NCBI RefSeq assembly: GCF_050496545.1
Contig: NZ_JBNVZV010000019.1
Coordinates: forward strand, 23,024-87,023
Direction of reading: 5' to 3'
DNA: 64,000 nucleotides
DNA from: Phycicoccus avicenniae_A
GTDB lineage: Bacteria; Actinomycetota; Actinomycetes; Actinomycetales; Dermatophilaceae
This document shows, in pieces, positions 42,350-50,168 of this stretch (position 1 is the stretch's first letter; every line of letters begins with the position of its first letter). Position numbers and translations under genes: made by a program. The notes under the pieces were generated by a model, which made no database searches, was not told the origin of the DNA, and saw nothing but the letters and a program-made list of their open reading frames with translations.

Positions 42350-42533
42350 CGCACCGACGCTGACCTGCGGCGATCCCCGGTGAAACTCGCGTGCGTCTAA
42401 CGTCTGCCTAACCTTCGTCGAGGGTCTAGCGTCGGACCTGCGCCGGTTCCCCGGCGCCCGCGCCACGGCCACCCGCCGCGGCACCGGAACCGGTACGCAC
42501 CGGGGCCCGACCGGCCCCGGGAAGGAGCCACTC

Positions 42534-42806
42534 GTGTCCATCATCGGTTCGATCGTCGCCGGCATCATCATCGGCGTCCTGGCCCGCCTCGTCCTGCCGG
42601 GCCGCCAGAACATCAGCTTCCTCGTGACCATCGTGCTCGGCATCCTCGGTGCCGTCATCGGCTGGTTCCTCGCGGGCCTGCTCGGCGTCCAGACCACCAA
42701 CGGCGTCGACTGGATCCGCTGGCTCGTCTCGGTCATCGTCGCGGCCGTCCTCATCGTCGGCTACGAGCGCGTCACCGCCGGTCGCGGGCGCACCGTCACC
42801 CGCTGA
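42534..42806 (+). CDS. GlsB/YeaQ/YmgE family small membrane protein
   Basis: A 90-residue membrane protein with three hydrophobic helices ('IIGSIVAGIIIGVLARLVLPG', 'ISFLVTIVLGILGAVIGWFLAGLLGV', 'WLVSVIVAAVLIVGYERV'), matching the transglycosylase-associated/YeaQ family linked to stress response. The family Gly-rich helix pattern is well kept. The GTG at 42534 has GGAAGGAG before it. A 13-bp hairpin follows. It has its own 184-bp upstream region in which I see no clear promoter. Confidence 0.9.
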   Translation: MSIIGSIVAGIIIGVLARLVLPGRQNISFLVTIVLGILGAVIGWFLAGLLGVQTTNGVDWIRWLVSVIVAAVLIVGYERVTAGRGRTVTR

Positions 42807-42831
42807 CCCCCCGCACCACCTGTCGAGCACG

Positions 42832-42861
42832 CGAGGCCCCCGCCGTCCGGCGGGGGCCTCG
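42832..42861. terminator. Hairpin between YeaQ-type and ferritin-like genes
   Basis: A perfect 13-bp stem (42832-42844 with 42849-42861) and a 4-nt loop lie between the ends of two converging genes, so it can serve both. Confidence 0.8.
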
Positions 42862-42890
42862 TCGTGTCGGGACCGGGTCGCGCAGGACCC

Positions 42891-43568
42891 TCAGGAGTCC
42901 AGCCCCATCCGGGTCATCCGGCGCTGGTGGTTGTCGGTGAGTCGGGTGAACATCTGCCCGACCTCGCCCAGGTCGACGCCGCCGCCGACGAGCAGCGCGG
43001 CCATCGCGTCGCGCTCCACCGCCACCGCCTGGGCCTGCGACAGCGCCTCCCCCAGCAGCCGCCGGCCCCACAGCGCCAGCCGTCCGGCGGCCGTGCGGTC
43101 GGTGCGGATGGAGTCGCGGACGATCTGGACGACGAAGTCGGCGTGGCCGGCGTCGTCGAGGGCGCTCTGCATGACCGCCTGGGTCTGCTCGTCGACGAAG
43201 CCTGACATCTCGCGGTAGAAGTCCTTGGCGATGCCGTCACCGACGTAGGCCTTGACCAGCCCCTCGAGCCAGCCGCGCGGGCGGGTGCGCTCGTGGAAGG
43301 AGGCGATGGGGGCCACGAACGGCGCCATCGCCGCCTCGGGGTCGATGCCGCGTCCCCGCATGTGCTCGGCGAGCTGCTGGTACTGCAGGTAGTCCGTGGT
43401 CGCGAGCTGCCCCATCTGCGACTTCAGCGACAGGGTCGGGGCGAGGTCGCAGTCGGCGGCCATCCGGATGAAGGCGGTCAGCTCGCCGTACGCGAGGACC
43501 CCGAGGAGGTCGACGACGGCGGCGTCGACGGTGCCGACGGCGGGGCTCCCCGACGGGTCCTGGTCCAT
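42891..43568 (-). CDS. Ferritin-like fold protein (MiaE-like)
   Basis: A 225-residue helical protein of the actinobacterial ferritin-like group related to tRNA hydroxylase MiaE. 'GVLAYGELTAFIRMAADCDLAPTLSLKSQMGQLATTDYLQYQQLAEHM' and 'YREMSGFVDEQTQAVMQSALDDAGHADFVVQIVRDSI' hold Glu, Asp and His residues that could form a metal site; a regular pair of ExxH motifs is not clear, so iron binding is uncertain. The ATG at 43568 is taken ('MDQDPSGSPAVG'); no strong ribosome-binding site is visible. It is divergent from the DEAD-box helicase gene. Confidence 0.85.
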   Translation of the reverse strand: MDQDPSGSPAVGTVDAAVVDLLGVLAYGELTAFIRMAADCDLAPTLSLKSQMGQLATTDYLQYQQLAEHMRGRGIDPEAAMAPFVAPIASFHERTRPRGWLEGLVKAYVGDGIAKDFYREMSGFVDEQTQAVMQSALDDAGHADFVVQIVRDSIRTDRTAAGRLALWGRRLLGEALSQAQAVAVERDAMAALLVGGGVDLGEVGQMFTRLTDNHQRRMTRMGLDS

Positions 43569-43753
43569 GGAACCGGAGCCTAACGGTAGGATGACCTCCG
43601 TCAACGGTGCCCGGTCGGCACGCAGAACGAGTGACCTTGCCGGGTGGACGCCAGGTGTCGCAGACGCCGCGCCCGCCCTCGAAGACCCCCGATCGGCCCG
43701 CAGCTCCTGCGCTCGCGCGCGTCCCGCGCGCCTGCCGATCCGGAAGAGAGTCC

Positions 43754-45361
43754 ATGACCGACGTCGCCGACGCCCCGACCACCCCCGACACCGACGAAGC
43801 CGCCCCGGCCGCCCCCGAGCCGACCTTCGCCGACTTCCCCATCCACGCCGACATCGTCGCCGCGCTCGCCGGCCACGGGATCACCAGCCCGTTCCCGATC
43901 CAGGCGATGACCCTGCCGGTCGCCCTCGGCGGCCACGACATCATCGGCCAGGCCAAGACCGGTACCGGCAAGACCCTCGGCTTCGGCATCCCGATCCTCA
44001 ACCGCGTCGTGGCCCCCGGCGACGACGCCTTCGCGACGATGCACGCCGCCGGCAAGCCGCAGGCCCTGGCCGTCGCCCCGACCCGCGAGCTCGCCGTCCA
44101 GGTGGCCGGTGACCTCGAGCGGGCGGGCGCCAAGCGCGGCATCCGCGTCCTCACCGTCTACGGCGGCCGCGCGTACGAGCCGCAGATCGAGGCCCTGCGC
44201 AAGGGCGTCGAGGTCGTCGTCGGCACCCCGGGCCGCCTCATCGACCTCGCCCAGCAGGGCCACCTCGACCTCGGCAACGCCCGCATCGTGGTCCTCGACG
44301 AGGCCGACGAGATGCTCGACCTCGGCTTCCTCCCCGACGTCGAGAAGATCCTCGGGATGACCCCCGCCGGTCGCCAGACGATGCTCTTCTCGGCGACGAT
44401 GCCCGGCGCCGTCGTCACGCTGGCCCGCCGCTACATGAACCAGCCGACGCACATCCGCGCGATGGGCGACGACCAGGAGAACGCCCACACCGTCAAGGCC
44501 GTCGAGCAGCACGTGTACCGCGCCCACGCGATGGACAAGGTCGAGATGCTCGCCCGGATGCTCCAGGCGAAGGGCCGCGGCCTGACCATCATCTTCAGCC
44601 GCACCAAGCGCACCGCCGCCAAGGTGGCCGACGACCTCGTCGAGCGCGGCTTCGCGGCCGCCGCCATCCACGGTGACCTCGGCCAGGGCGCCCGCGAGCA
44701 GGCCCTGCGCGCCTTCCGCAACGGCAAGGTCGACATCCTCGTCGCCACCGACGTCGCGGCCCGCGGCATCGACGTCGAGAACGTCACGCACGTCATCAAC
44801 TACCAGTGCCCCGAGGACGAGAAGACCTACCTGCACCGCATCGGGCGCACCGCCCGCGCCGGCAACACCGGCACCGCGGTCACCTTCGTCGACTGGGACG
44901 ACCTGCACCGCTGGGGCATGATCAACCGCGTCCTCGACCTGGGGATGCCGGAGCCGGTGGAGACCTACTCCTCCTCGCCGCACCTCTTCTCCGACCTCTC
45001 GATCCCCGAGGGCTCCAAGGGCCGCCTGCCGCGTGCGCAGCGCACCCGCGAGGGCCTGGACGCCGAGGTGCTCGAGGACCTCGGCGAGACCGGCAAGTCC
45101 GGCGGCCGCGGCCCGGGCCGTGGTGGCCGCGGCGGTCGCGACGGCGGGCGCGACGCCGGCCGGGGTGGTCGTGACGGCGGGCGCGACGCCGGCCGGGGTG
45201 GTCGTGACGGCGGCCGTGGTGGTCGTGACGGCGGCCGGGGCGAGCGCTCCGAGAGCCGGTCCGAGGCGCCGGCGGGCGAGGGCCAGGACCGCCCGCGGCG
45301 CAACCGCAACCGGCGCCGCACCCGCGGCGGCAAGCCGGCCGGCGAGGGCGCGCAGGGCTGA
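43754..45361 (+). CDS. DEAD-box RNA helicase with RG-rich tail
   Basis: A 535-residue RNA helicase. In order: Q motif 'GITSPFPIQAMTLPVALGG', motif I 'AKTGTGKTLGFG', Ia 'PTRELAVQ', motif II 'VLDEADEMLDLGF', motif III 'SATMPGAV' and motif VI 'HRIGRTARAGNTGT'. The last 90 residues have many Gly-Arg-Asp repeats, ending with a basic stretch, a tail that binds RNA non-specifically in related proteins. Such helicases help ribosome assembly and mRNA turnover, often under cold stress. The ATG at 43754 follows GGAAGAGAG. A 20-bp hairpin follows the gene. Confidence 0.95.
   Translation: MTDVADAPTTPDTDEAAPAAPEPTFADFPIHADIVAALAGHGITSPFPIQAMTLPVALGGHDIIGQAKTGTGKTLGFGIPILNRVVAPGDDAFATMHAAGKPQALAVAPTRELAVQVAGDLERAGAKRGIRVLTVYGGRAYEPQIEALRKGVEVVVGTPGRLIDLAQQGHLDLGNARIVVLDEADEMLDLGFLPDVEKILGMTPAGRQTMLFSATMPGAVVTLARRYMNQPTHIRAMGDDQENAHTVKAVEQHVYRAHAMDKVEMLARMLQAKGRGLTIIFSRTKRTAAKVADDLVERGFAAAAIHGDLGQGAREQALRAFRNGKVDILVATDVAARGIDVENVTHVINYQCPEDEKTYLHRIGRTARAGNTGTAVTFVDWDDLHRWGMINRVLDLGMPEPVETYSSSPHLFSDLSIPEGSKGRLPRAQRTREGLDAEVLEDLGETGKSGGRGPGRGGRGGRDGGRDAGRGGRDGGRDAGRGGRDGGRGGRDGGRGERSESRSEAPAGEGQDRPRRNRNRRRTRGGKPAGEGAQG
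45140..45205 (+). repeat. Tandem 33-bp repeat in the helicase tail
   Basis: Two identical 33-bp units, 45140-45172 and 45173-45205, each encode an 11-residue Gly/Arg/Asp unit. Partial copies follow to 45245. Identity at the DNA level points to recent slippage, so tail length probably varies between strains. Confidence 0.85.
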
Positions 45362-45380
45362 CGCCCTCCCCCACCCGTGA

Positions 45381-45424
45381 ACGACGAGGGGCCGCATCCC
45401 ACCCGGGATGCGGCCCCTCGTCGT
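45381..45424. terminator. Perfect 20-bp hairpin after the helicase gene
   Basis: Stem 45381-45400 pairs perfectly with 45405-45424 around ACCC. It lies between the ends of the helicase and the converging alcohol dehydrogenase, serving both. Confidence 0.88.
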
Positions 45425-45436
45425 GCGTGCGGCGGG

Positions 45437-46489
45437 TCAGCCGCCGGTCAGGGTGCTCGTGTCGATGACCGCGCGGTAGCGGACGTCACCGTCGACGACG
45501 CGGTCCCACACCTCGTTCACGTCGGCGGCGTCGACGACCTCGATGGTCGCCGCGATGCCGTGCTCGGCGCAGAAGTCGAGCATCTCCTGGGTCTCGGCGA
45601 TACCGCCGATCTGCGAGCCGGCGACGGCCCGGTTGCCGCCGATCAGCGCGCCCGGCGGGATCTCGTACGGGGCCGGCGGCAGGCCGACGTTGACCACGAC
45701 ACCGGCCGGCTTGAGCAACGCGACGTAGTCGGCGATCGGGATGTCGGCGCTGACCGTGTTGAGGACGATGTCGAAGGTGCCCTTGGCGGCCTCCATCTCG
45801 CCGGAGTCCGTGGAGGCGATGTGCGCGCTCGAGCCGAGCGACTTCGCGTCGTCGGCCTTGGCGTGGCTGCGCGAGATGGTCGTCACGGTGGCGCCCATCG
45901 CGGCGGCGATCTTCACGCCCATGTGGCCGAGGCCGCCCACCCCGACGATCGCGACGTGCTTGCCGGTGCCGGCACCCCAGCGGTGCAGCGGCGAGTAGGT
46001 GGTGATGCCCGCGCAGAGCAGGGGCGCGGCGACGTCGAGCTCCATGCCGTCGGGGATCCGCAGGACGAAGCGCTCGGAGACGACGACCTCCTGGGAGTAG
46101 CCGCCCATCGTCCACTCGCCGTCGTAGCCCTCGGCGTTGTAGGTGCCGACGGCCGGCTTGCTGCAGAACTGCTCCATGCCGTCCTTGCACTGCTCGCACT
46201 CGCCGCACGAGTCGACGAGGCAGCCGACGCCGACGCGGTCCCCGACGCTGTGGCGGGTCACCTCGGACCCGACCTCGACGACGGTGCCGGCGATCTCGTG
46301 GCCGACGGTGAGCGGGAAGTGCGCGGGCCCCCACTCCTCGCGCACCGTGTGGATGTCGGAGTGGCAGATGCCGGCGAAGGCGATGGCGATGCGGATGTCG
46401 TCGGGGCGCAGGTCGCGCCGCTCGATCGTGCCCTGGCGGAAGCCGGAGGACGCGGAGTCGGCGATGAGGGCGGGGGTGGTGGTGGTCAT
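45437..46489 (-). CDS. Zinc-dependent alcohol dehydrogenase (YahK/CAD type)
   Basis: A 350-residue medium-chain dehydrogenase. Catalytic zinc ligands are in 'GICHSDIHTVREEWG' and 'VGHEIAG', and the structural zinc site is 'CGECEQCKDGMEQFC'. The dinucleotide site is 'VAIVGVGGLGHMGVKIAAAMGATVTTISRS'; Ser-Arg-Ser after the second strand favours NADPH. It therefore probably reduces aldehydes to alcohols. The ATG at 46489 is chosen over a GTG three codons upstream. It stands 93 bp after parA on the same strand and has its own palindrome-containing promoter region. Confidence 0.92.
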   Translation of the reverse strand: MTTTTPALIADSASSGFRQGTIERRDLRPDDIRIAIAFAGICHSDIHTVREEWGPAHFPLTVGHEIAGTVVEVGSEVTRHSVGDRVGVGCLVDSCGECEQCKDGMEQFCSKPAVGTYNAEGYDGEWTMGGYSQEVVVSERFVLRIPDGMELDVAAPLLCAGITTYSPLHRWGAGTGKHVAIVGVGGLGHMGVKIAAAMGATVTTISRSHAKADDAKSLGSSAHIASTDSGEMEAAKGTFDIVLNTVSADIPIADYVALLKPAGVVVNVGLPPAPYEIPPGALIGGNRAVAGSQIGGIAETQEMLDFCAEHGIAATIEVVDAADVNEVWDRVVDGDVRYRAVIDTSTLTGG

Positions 46490-46505
46490 GGACCCCACGC
46501 TAGAA

Positions 46506-46547
46506 CCGCACCCCGGGGTGCGGTCAAACTCTCGACAAACATTTGAC
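46506..46547 (-). promoter_or_regulatory. Candidate operator-promoter of the alcohol dehydrogenase
   Basis: A perfect 18-nt palindrome (CCGCACCCC and its complement, 46506-46523) lies 17 bp before the ATG at 46489. Immediately upstream on the minus strand is TTTGAC (46528-46523), a good -35 box, so the palindrome fills the spacer. A second half-site, GTCAAA, at 46547-46542 forms a 6-bp inverted repeat with it. Redox- or aldehyde-sensing regulators often bind such spacers; the -10 box is weak. Confidence 0.5.
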
Positions 46548-46582
46548 GGTGGCGAGGGTCACCGCCGTCCCGGGAATGCGGC

Positions 46583-47356
46583 TCAGAGCCGCTCGAGGAG
46601 CCCGGCGGCCACCTCGCGGTACGCCTTCGCACCCTTGGAGGTGCGGGCCGTCGCGAGGATCGAGCGCCCGACCGCCGGCGCCTCGGCGAAGCGCACAGTC
46701 TTCGGGATGGGCGGCGAGAGCACCGGCAGGTCGTAGCGCGAGCCCACGTCCTCCAGGACCTCGCGCGCGTGCGTGCTGCGCCCGTCGTAGAGCGTCGGGA
46801 GGATGCCGATGACGCGCAGCTTCTTGTTGAGGATCTTCTTGACGTCCGCGACGGTGTCGAGGAGCTGGCCGACGCCGCGGTGGCTGAGCATCTCGCAGGG
46901 CATGGGGACGATGAGCCCCTGGGCGGCGGTCAGCGCGTTGAGGGTCAGGACCCCGAGGCTGGGCGAGCAGTCGAGGAGGATCACGTCGTAGTCGCGGCGC
47001 ACCGGGTCGAGCGCGGACTGGAGGACGTACTCGCGGGCGGGCCGGCCGAGCAGGATCGCCTCCGCGCCGGCCAGCTCGATGGAGCTGGGGACGAGGTGCA
47101 CGCCGTCCTCGCACTCGTGGACGACGTCGGCGAGGTCCGCGCCGCCGACGAGGACGTCGTGGACCGAGGCCTCGACCGTGTCGGGGTCGATGCCGAGGCT
47201 GAAGGTCAGGCAGGCCTGCGGGTCGAGGTCGACGAGCAGGACGCGCTTGCCGGCCTCGGCGAAGGCCGCGCCGAGGGAGGCGACGGAGGTGGTCTTGGCG
47301 ACGCCGCCCTTCTGGTTGGCCAGGGCGATGATCGGGGCCTTGCGCGAGCGCGCCAT
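46583..47356 (-). CDS. ParA family ATPase
   Basis: A 257-residue Walker-type ATPase of the ParA/Soj group. The deviant Walker A is 'ANQKGGVAKTTSVASLGAAFAE', with the signature lysine early in the loop, followed by 'VLLVDLDPQACLTFSLG' and 'VILLDCSPSLGVLTLNALTAA'. No parB or parS-like sites lie next to it, so it is an orphan ParA that may position something other than the chromosome. The ATG at 47356 gives 'MARSRKAPIIALANQ'. It is followed by the alcohol dehydrogenase and preceded by the lysR gene, all on the minus strand. Confidence 0.93.
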   Translation of the reverse strand: MARSRKAPIIALANQKGGVAKTTSVASLGAAFAEAGKRVLLVDLDPQACLTFSLGIDPDTVEASVHDVLVGGADLADVVHECEDGVHLVPSSIELAGAEAILLGRPAREYVLQSALDPVRRDYDVILLDCSPSLGVLTLNALTAAQGLIVPMPCEMLSHRGVGQLLDTVADVKKILNKKLRVIGILPTLYDGRSTHAREVLEDVGSRYDLPVLSPPIPKTVRFAEAPAVGRSILATARTSKGAKAYREVAAGLLERL

Positions 47357-47378
47357 CGAGCGCCTTCCGTCGGCGGGG

Positions 47379-48305
47379 TCAGGGGGTCGCGGCGATTCTC
47401 TCATCCGGCCCGCCCCGCCCCGCCGCGAGGACGAAGCGGCGGAACGCCTCGGCCGAGGGCAGGAGCGGGCGACCCTCGACCCAGGCGAGCCCCACCTCGC
47501 GCTGCGCCCCCTTGTCGGTCAGCGGCAGGAGCCGGGTGCGCGCGAAGGTCGCCGGGACCGAGAGCCCCTGCGCGGGCACGACAGAGACGCCGAGACCGGC
47601 GGCGACGAAGCCGCGGATGGTCGGCAGGTCCTCGGCCTCCATCGCCACGGCCGGGATGAACCCCGCGGCGCGGCAGAGGTCGAGGGTCTGCTGGCGCATC
47701 CCCGACGGCGGGGCGCGCAGGACGAACGGTTCGCGGGCGACCTCGGCCAGCCCGACCGACGCCCGCCCGGCGAGCGGGTGGTCGGTGGCGACCGCGAGGA
47801 CGAACGGCTCGTCGAGCACGTGCTGCCACACGACCCCCTGCCCGGCGACGCGGGCTGCCGTCAGCTCGAGGTCGGCCCGCCGGGCGGCCAGTTGGGTCGA
47901 GACGCGGCCGTCCTCGCCGACCGCGGTGCGCTCGATGACCACACGGACGCGGGGGTACCGCGCGCGGAAGGCGCCGACCAGACCCGGCACGAGCCAGCTG
48001 CCGAGGCTCAGGGGGTAGGCGAGGGTCACGACGCCACTCTCGGGGTCGACGATCTCCCCGACCGCCGCGAGGCCGTCGTCGAGGCTGTTGACGAGGGCGT
48101 CGACGTGGCGCTTGAAGGCCGAGCCGGCGTGCGTCATCCGCAGCACCCGCCCCTGGCGGTGCAGCAGGGGCGTCCCCACCTCGGCCTCCAGCCGGCCCAG
48201 CGCCCGCGAGACGCCCGGCTGGCTGACGCCGAAGACGTCGCTCACCTCGGTGACGGTGTAGCCGTCGGCGACGAGCTGGAACCAGCGCAGCGCGTCCGTG
48301 TCCAT
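47379..48305 (-). CDS. LysR family transcriptional regulator
   Basis: A 308-residue regulator. The N-terminal winged helix 'ALRWFQLVADGYTVTEVSDVFGVSQPGVSRALGRLEAEVGTPLLHRQGRVLRMT' is a LysR DNA-binding domain, and residues 90-300 are a substrate-binding fold ('VVTLAYPLSLGSWLVPGLVGAFRARYP'). The ligand is unknown. The ATG at 48305 gives 'MDTDALRWFQLVADG'. It is divergent from a small hypothetical gene; the symmetric site at 48321-48333 lies between them. Confidence 0.93.
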   Translation of the reverse strand: MDTDALRWFQLVADGYTVTEVSDVFGVSQPGVSRALGRLEAEVGTPLLHRQGRVLRMTHAGSAFKRHVDALVNSLDDGLAAVGEIVDPESGVVTLAYPLSLGSWLVPGLVGAFRARYPRVRVVIERTAVGEDGRVSTQLAARRADLELTAARVAGQGVVWQHVLDEPFVLAVATDHPLAGRASVGLAEVAREPFVLRAPPSGMRQQTLDLCRAAGFIPAVAMEAEDLPTIRGFVAAGLGVSVVPAQGLSVPATFARTRLLPLTDKGAQREVGLAWVEGRPLLPSAEAFRRFVLAAGRGGPDERIAATP

Positions 48306-48320
48306 CCCATGACGATACTG

Positions 48321-48333
48321 CATACGTTGTATG
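48321..48333. promoter_or_regulatory. Candidate LysR operator
   Basis: CATAC-GTT-GTATG is a perfect 5-bp inverted repeat with 3-bp spacing, 15 bp before the lysR start and 47 bp before the divergent gene. It is of the T-N11-A type used by LysR proteins and stands out in a 70% GC region, so autoregulation is likely. Confidence 0.6.
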
Positions 48334-48380
48334 TGTCGTTTTCATTGGACGCATGAGTGCGCCCGCCGGAGACTGGATGC

Positions 48381-48647
48381 ATGACGAACACCACCGCACT
48401 CTGGACCACCGTCAAGGACGAGCTCCGCGAGCGCCGCGAGCGCCGCGCCGCGATCCGCACCCTGCGCGCGGACCTCTCGCACTACCGCACCCCGGCCGAG
48501 ATCGAGGACCTCCTCGTCGCGGTCGACGCCCAGGAGGCGAGCGGCGAGGGCGCGGAGGAGGCGCCGGTCATCCGCGCGATCCTCCACGAGAACCTGCAGG
48601 AGTACTACGGCCTGCACAGCCCCGTGCGCCGCGCCGCCGGCCTCTGA
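48381..48647 (+). CDS. Small hypothetical protein divergent from lysR
   Basis: An 88-residue charged, helical protein with no membrane segment. Visible pieces are 'ELRERRERRAAIRTLRADLSHYRTPAEIEDLLVAVDAQEASGEGAEEAPVIRAIL' and the C-terminal 'ENLQEYYGLHSPVRRAAGL'. I do not recognise a family with certainty, though the 'YRTPAE' pattern occurs in small conserved proteins in relatives. GGAG lies 9 bases before the ATG at 48381. The position opposite lysR suggests it could be the regulator's target. Confidence 0.7.
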   Translation: MTNTTALWTTVKDELRERRERRAAIRTLRADLSHYRTPAEIEDLLVAVDAQEASGEGAEEAPVIRAILHENLQEYYGLHSPVRRAAGL

Positions 48648-48664
48648 GCCGACCCGGCCACCGT

Positions 48665-48688
48665 GCCGCGGGGCCTCAGCCCCGCGGC
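48665..48688. terminator. Hairpin between hypothetical and VOC genes
   Basis: A perfect 10-bp stem (48665-48674 with 48679-48688) around CTCA overlaps the VOC stop codon and follows the converging small gene by 17 bp. Confidence 0.65.
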
Positions 48689-49110
48689 AGGGTCCCCGGG
48701 ACCACCCGTCGCCCGATCGGGCCCGGGTTCCAGGCGACCTCCCACCGGATGCCGTCCGGGTCCGCGAAGTACCCCGACCGGCCGCCCCACTCACGGTCGG
48801 CCGCCTCCCCCACCCCCGCCCCCGCAGCCCGCGCGAGGTCCAGCACCTCGTCGACGAGCGCGGGGGTCTCGACGTTGTGGGACAGCGTGAACGGCAGCAG
48901 GCCCGGCCCCTCGACCGTGCGTCCGCCGACCTCGGTCTCGAAGGCGGCGCGGTCCCAGAGCGAGAGCACGAGGGTCTCGCCGGCGGCGAACATCACGACC
49001 TCGCCGGCCACCTCGAGCTCCGGCCTCCAGCCGAGCCCGTCGACGTAGAAGCCGCGCGAGCGCCCGAGGTCGGCGACCGCCAGGGTGACGAACGAGATGC
49101 GCTGCTGCAT
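48676..49110 (-). CDS. VOC family (glyoxalase/bleomycin-resistance-like) protein
   Basis: A 144-residue protein with two beta-alpha-beta-beta-beta modules of the vicinal-oxygen-chelate fold: 'RISFVTLAVADLGRSRGFYVDGLGWRPELEV' and 'LSHNVETPALVDEVLDLARAAGAGVGEAADREWGGRSGYFADPDGIRWEVAWNP'. The second, with the 'GYFADPDG--WE' ending, is very typical; the exact reaction is unknown. The ATG at 49110 begins 'MQQRISF'. It is divergent from the methylenetetrahydrofolate reductase-like gene by 118 bp. Confidence 0.9.
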   Translation of the reverse strand: MQQRISFVTLAVADLGRSRGFYVDGLGWRPELEVAGEVVMFAAGETLVLSLWDRAAFETEVGGRTVEGPGLLPFTLSHNVETPALVDEVLDLARAAGAGVGEAADREWGGRSGYFADPDGIRWEVAWNPGPIGRRVVPGTLPRG

Positions 49111-49228
49111 CCCGGCAGCCTGCCACGCGTGCGAGAGGCGCAGGCGCGGCGTGGACGGGCTCTGGCGCGCCGTCGCCGCGACCCCTACGCTGGGCGCGTT
49201 CGGTGCGTATGACGAGACAGGTTGCCCC

Positions 49229-50095
49229 ATGAGCAACGAGTTGCCGACCGTCGCGACCGCCCGCCTCCTCGAGGGCGCGCGCTACGAGGTGATGCCCACG
49301 GCCTCCATCGCCGAGGCGGTGCAGCGCCACGTCCCGCCCTCGGTGACGGTCACGGTCACCGCGGCCCCGGGCAAGGGCCTGGACGCCACCCTCGACCTCG
49401 CGACGACGCTGGCGGCCGCGGGCCACCACGTCGTCCCGCACCTCGCGGCCCGGATGGTCACCGGCCGCGCCGAGCTCGTCGACGTCGTGGCCCGCCTGGC
49501 CGAGGCCGGCATCACCGCGGTGTTCGTGCCCGGGGGCGACGCCGACCCGCCCGCCGGCGACTACACCTCCGCCCTGGACCTGCTGCAGGACCTCGAGGGC
49601 ATTGCGCACCCCTTCACCCACGTCGGCATCACCGGCTACCCCGAGTCCCATCCCACGATCGACGACGACGTCACCGTGCAGTCGATGTGGGACAAGCGCC
49701 GGTACGCCACCCACGTCGTCTCCAACATGACCTTCGACGCCGAGCACCTCGGCACGTGGTGCGAGCGCATCCGGCGGCGCGGGGTGACCCTCCCCCTGCT
49801 CGTCGGCGTGCCGGGACCCGTGGAGCGCACCAAGCTGCTCGGGATGGCGACGAAGATCGGTGTGGGAGAGTCGTTGCGCTTCCTGCGCAAGCAGAAGTCC
49901 GTCTTCGCGCGCATCGCCGCGCCGGGGTTCTCCACGGACCGGTTCGTCAGCCGGGTCGCGGCCCTCTCGGCCAACCCGGCCCTGTCCATCGAGGGGCTGC
50001 ACGTCTTCACGTTCAACCAGGTCGAGGTCGTCGAGACGTGGCGGCAGCGGATGCTCGAGGAGGCCGCCACGGCCCGCGTCCGCCCACCGGGCTGA
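49229..50095 (+). CDS. Methylenetetrahydrofolate reductase-like protein
   Basis: A 288-residue TIM-barrel protein of the MetF family. 'EVMPTASIAEAVQRHVPPSVTVTVTAAPGKGLDATLDLATTLAAAGHHVVPHLAARMV' and 'ITAVFVPGGDADPPAGDYTSALDLLQDL' match the FAD- and folate-binding parts of the short MTHFR forms used in C1 metabolism, though the classical 'EFFPP' start is absent. 'IGVGESLRFLRKQ' and 'GLHVFTFNQVEVVETWRQRML' are near the end. It would interconvert methylene- and methyl-tetrahydrofolate. It lies 73 bp before the homocysteine methyltransferase on the same strand, and next to a corrinoid methyltransferase set, so it may oxidise methyl-THF made there. Confidence 0.85.
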   Translation: MSNELPTVATARLLEGARYEVMPTASIAEAVQRHVPPSVTVTVTAAPGKGLDATLDLATTLAAAGHHVVPHLAARMVTGRAELVDVVARLAEAGITAVFVPGGDADPPAGDYTSALDLLQDLEGIAHPFTHVGITGYPESHPTIDDDVTVQSMWDKRRYATHVVSNMTFDAEHLGTWCERIRRRGVTLPLLVGVPGPVERTKLLGMATKIGVGESLRFLRKQKSVFARIAAPGFSTDRFVSRVAALSANPALSIEGLHVFTFNQVEVVETWRQRMLEEAATARVRPPG

Positions 50096-50168
50096 GGCCC
50101 TCGACACCGCCGCGTCCGCCGGGCGGGACGACCATCCCGACCCGCCCACCGGCTCGTACCGTGGACCC

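Noticed and set aside
46583..47356. Chromosome or plasmid partition locus
   Set aside because: No parB, parS-like sites, dnaA or replication origin features lie nearby; it is an orphan ParA.
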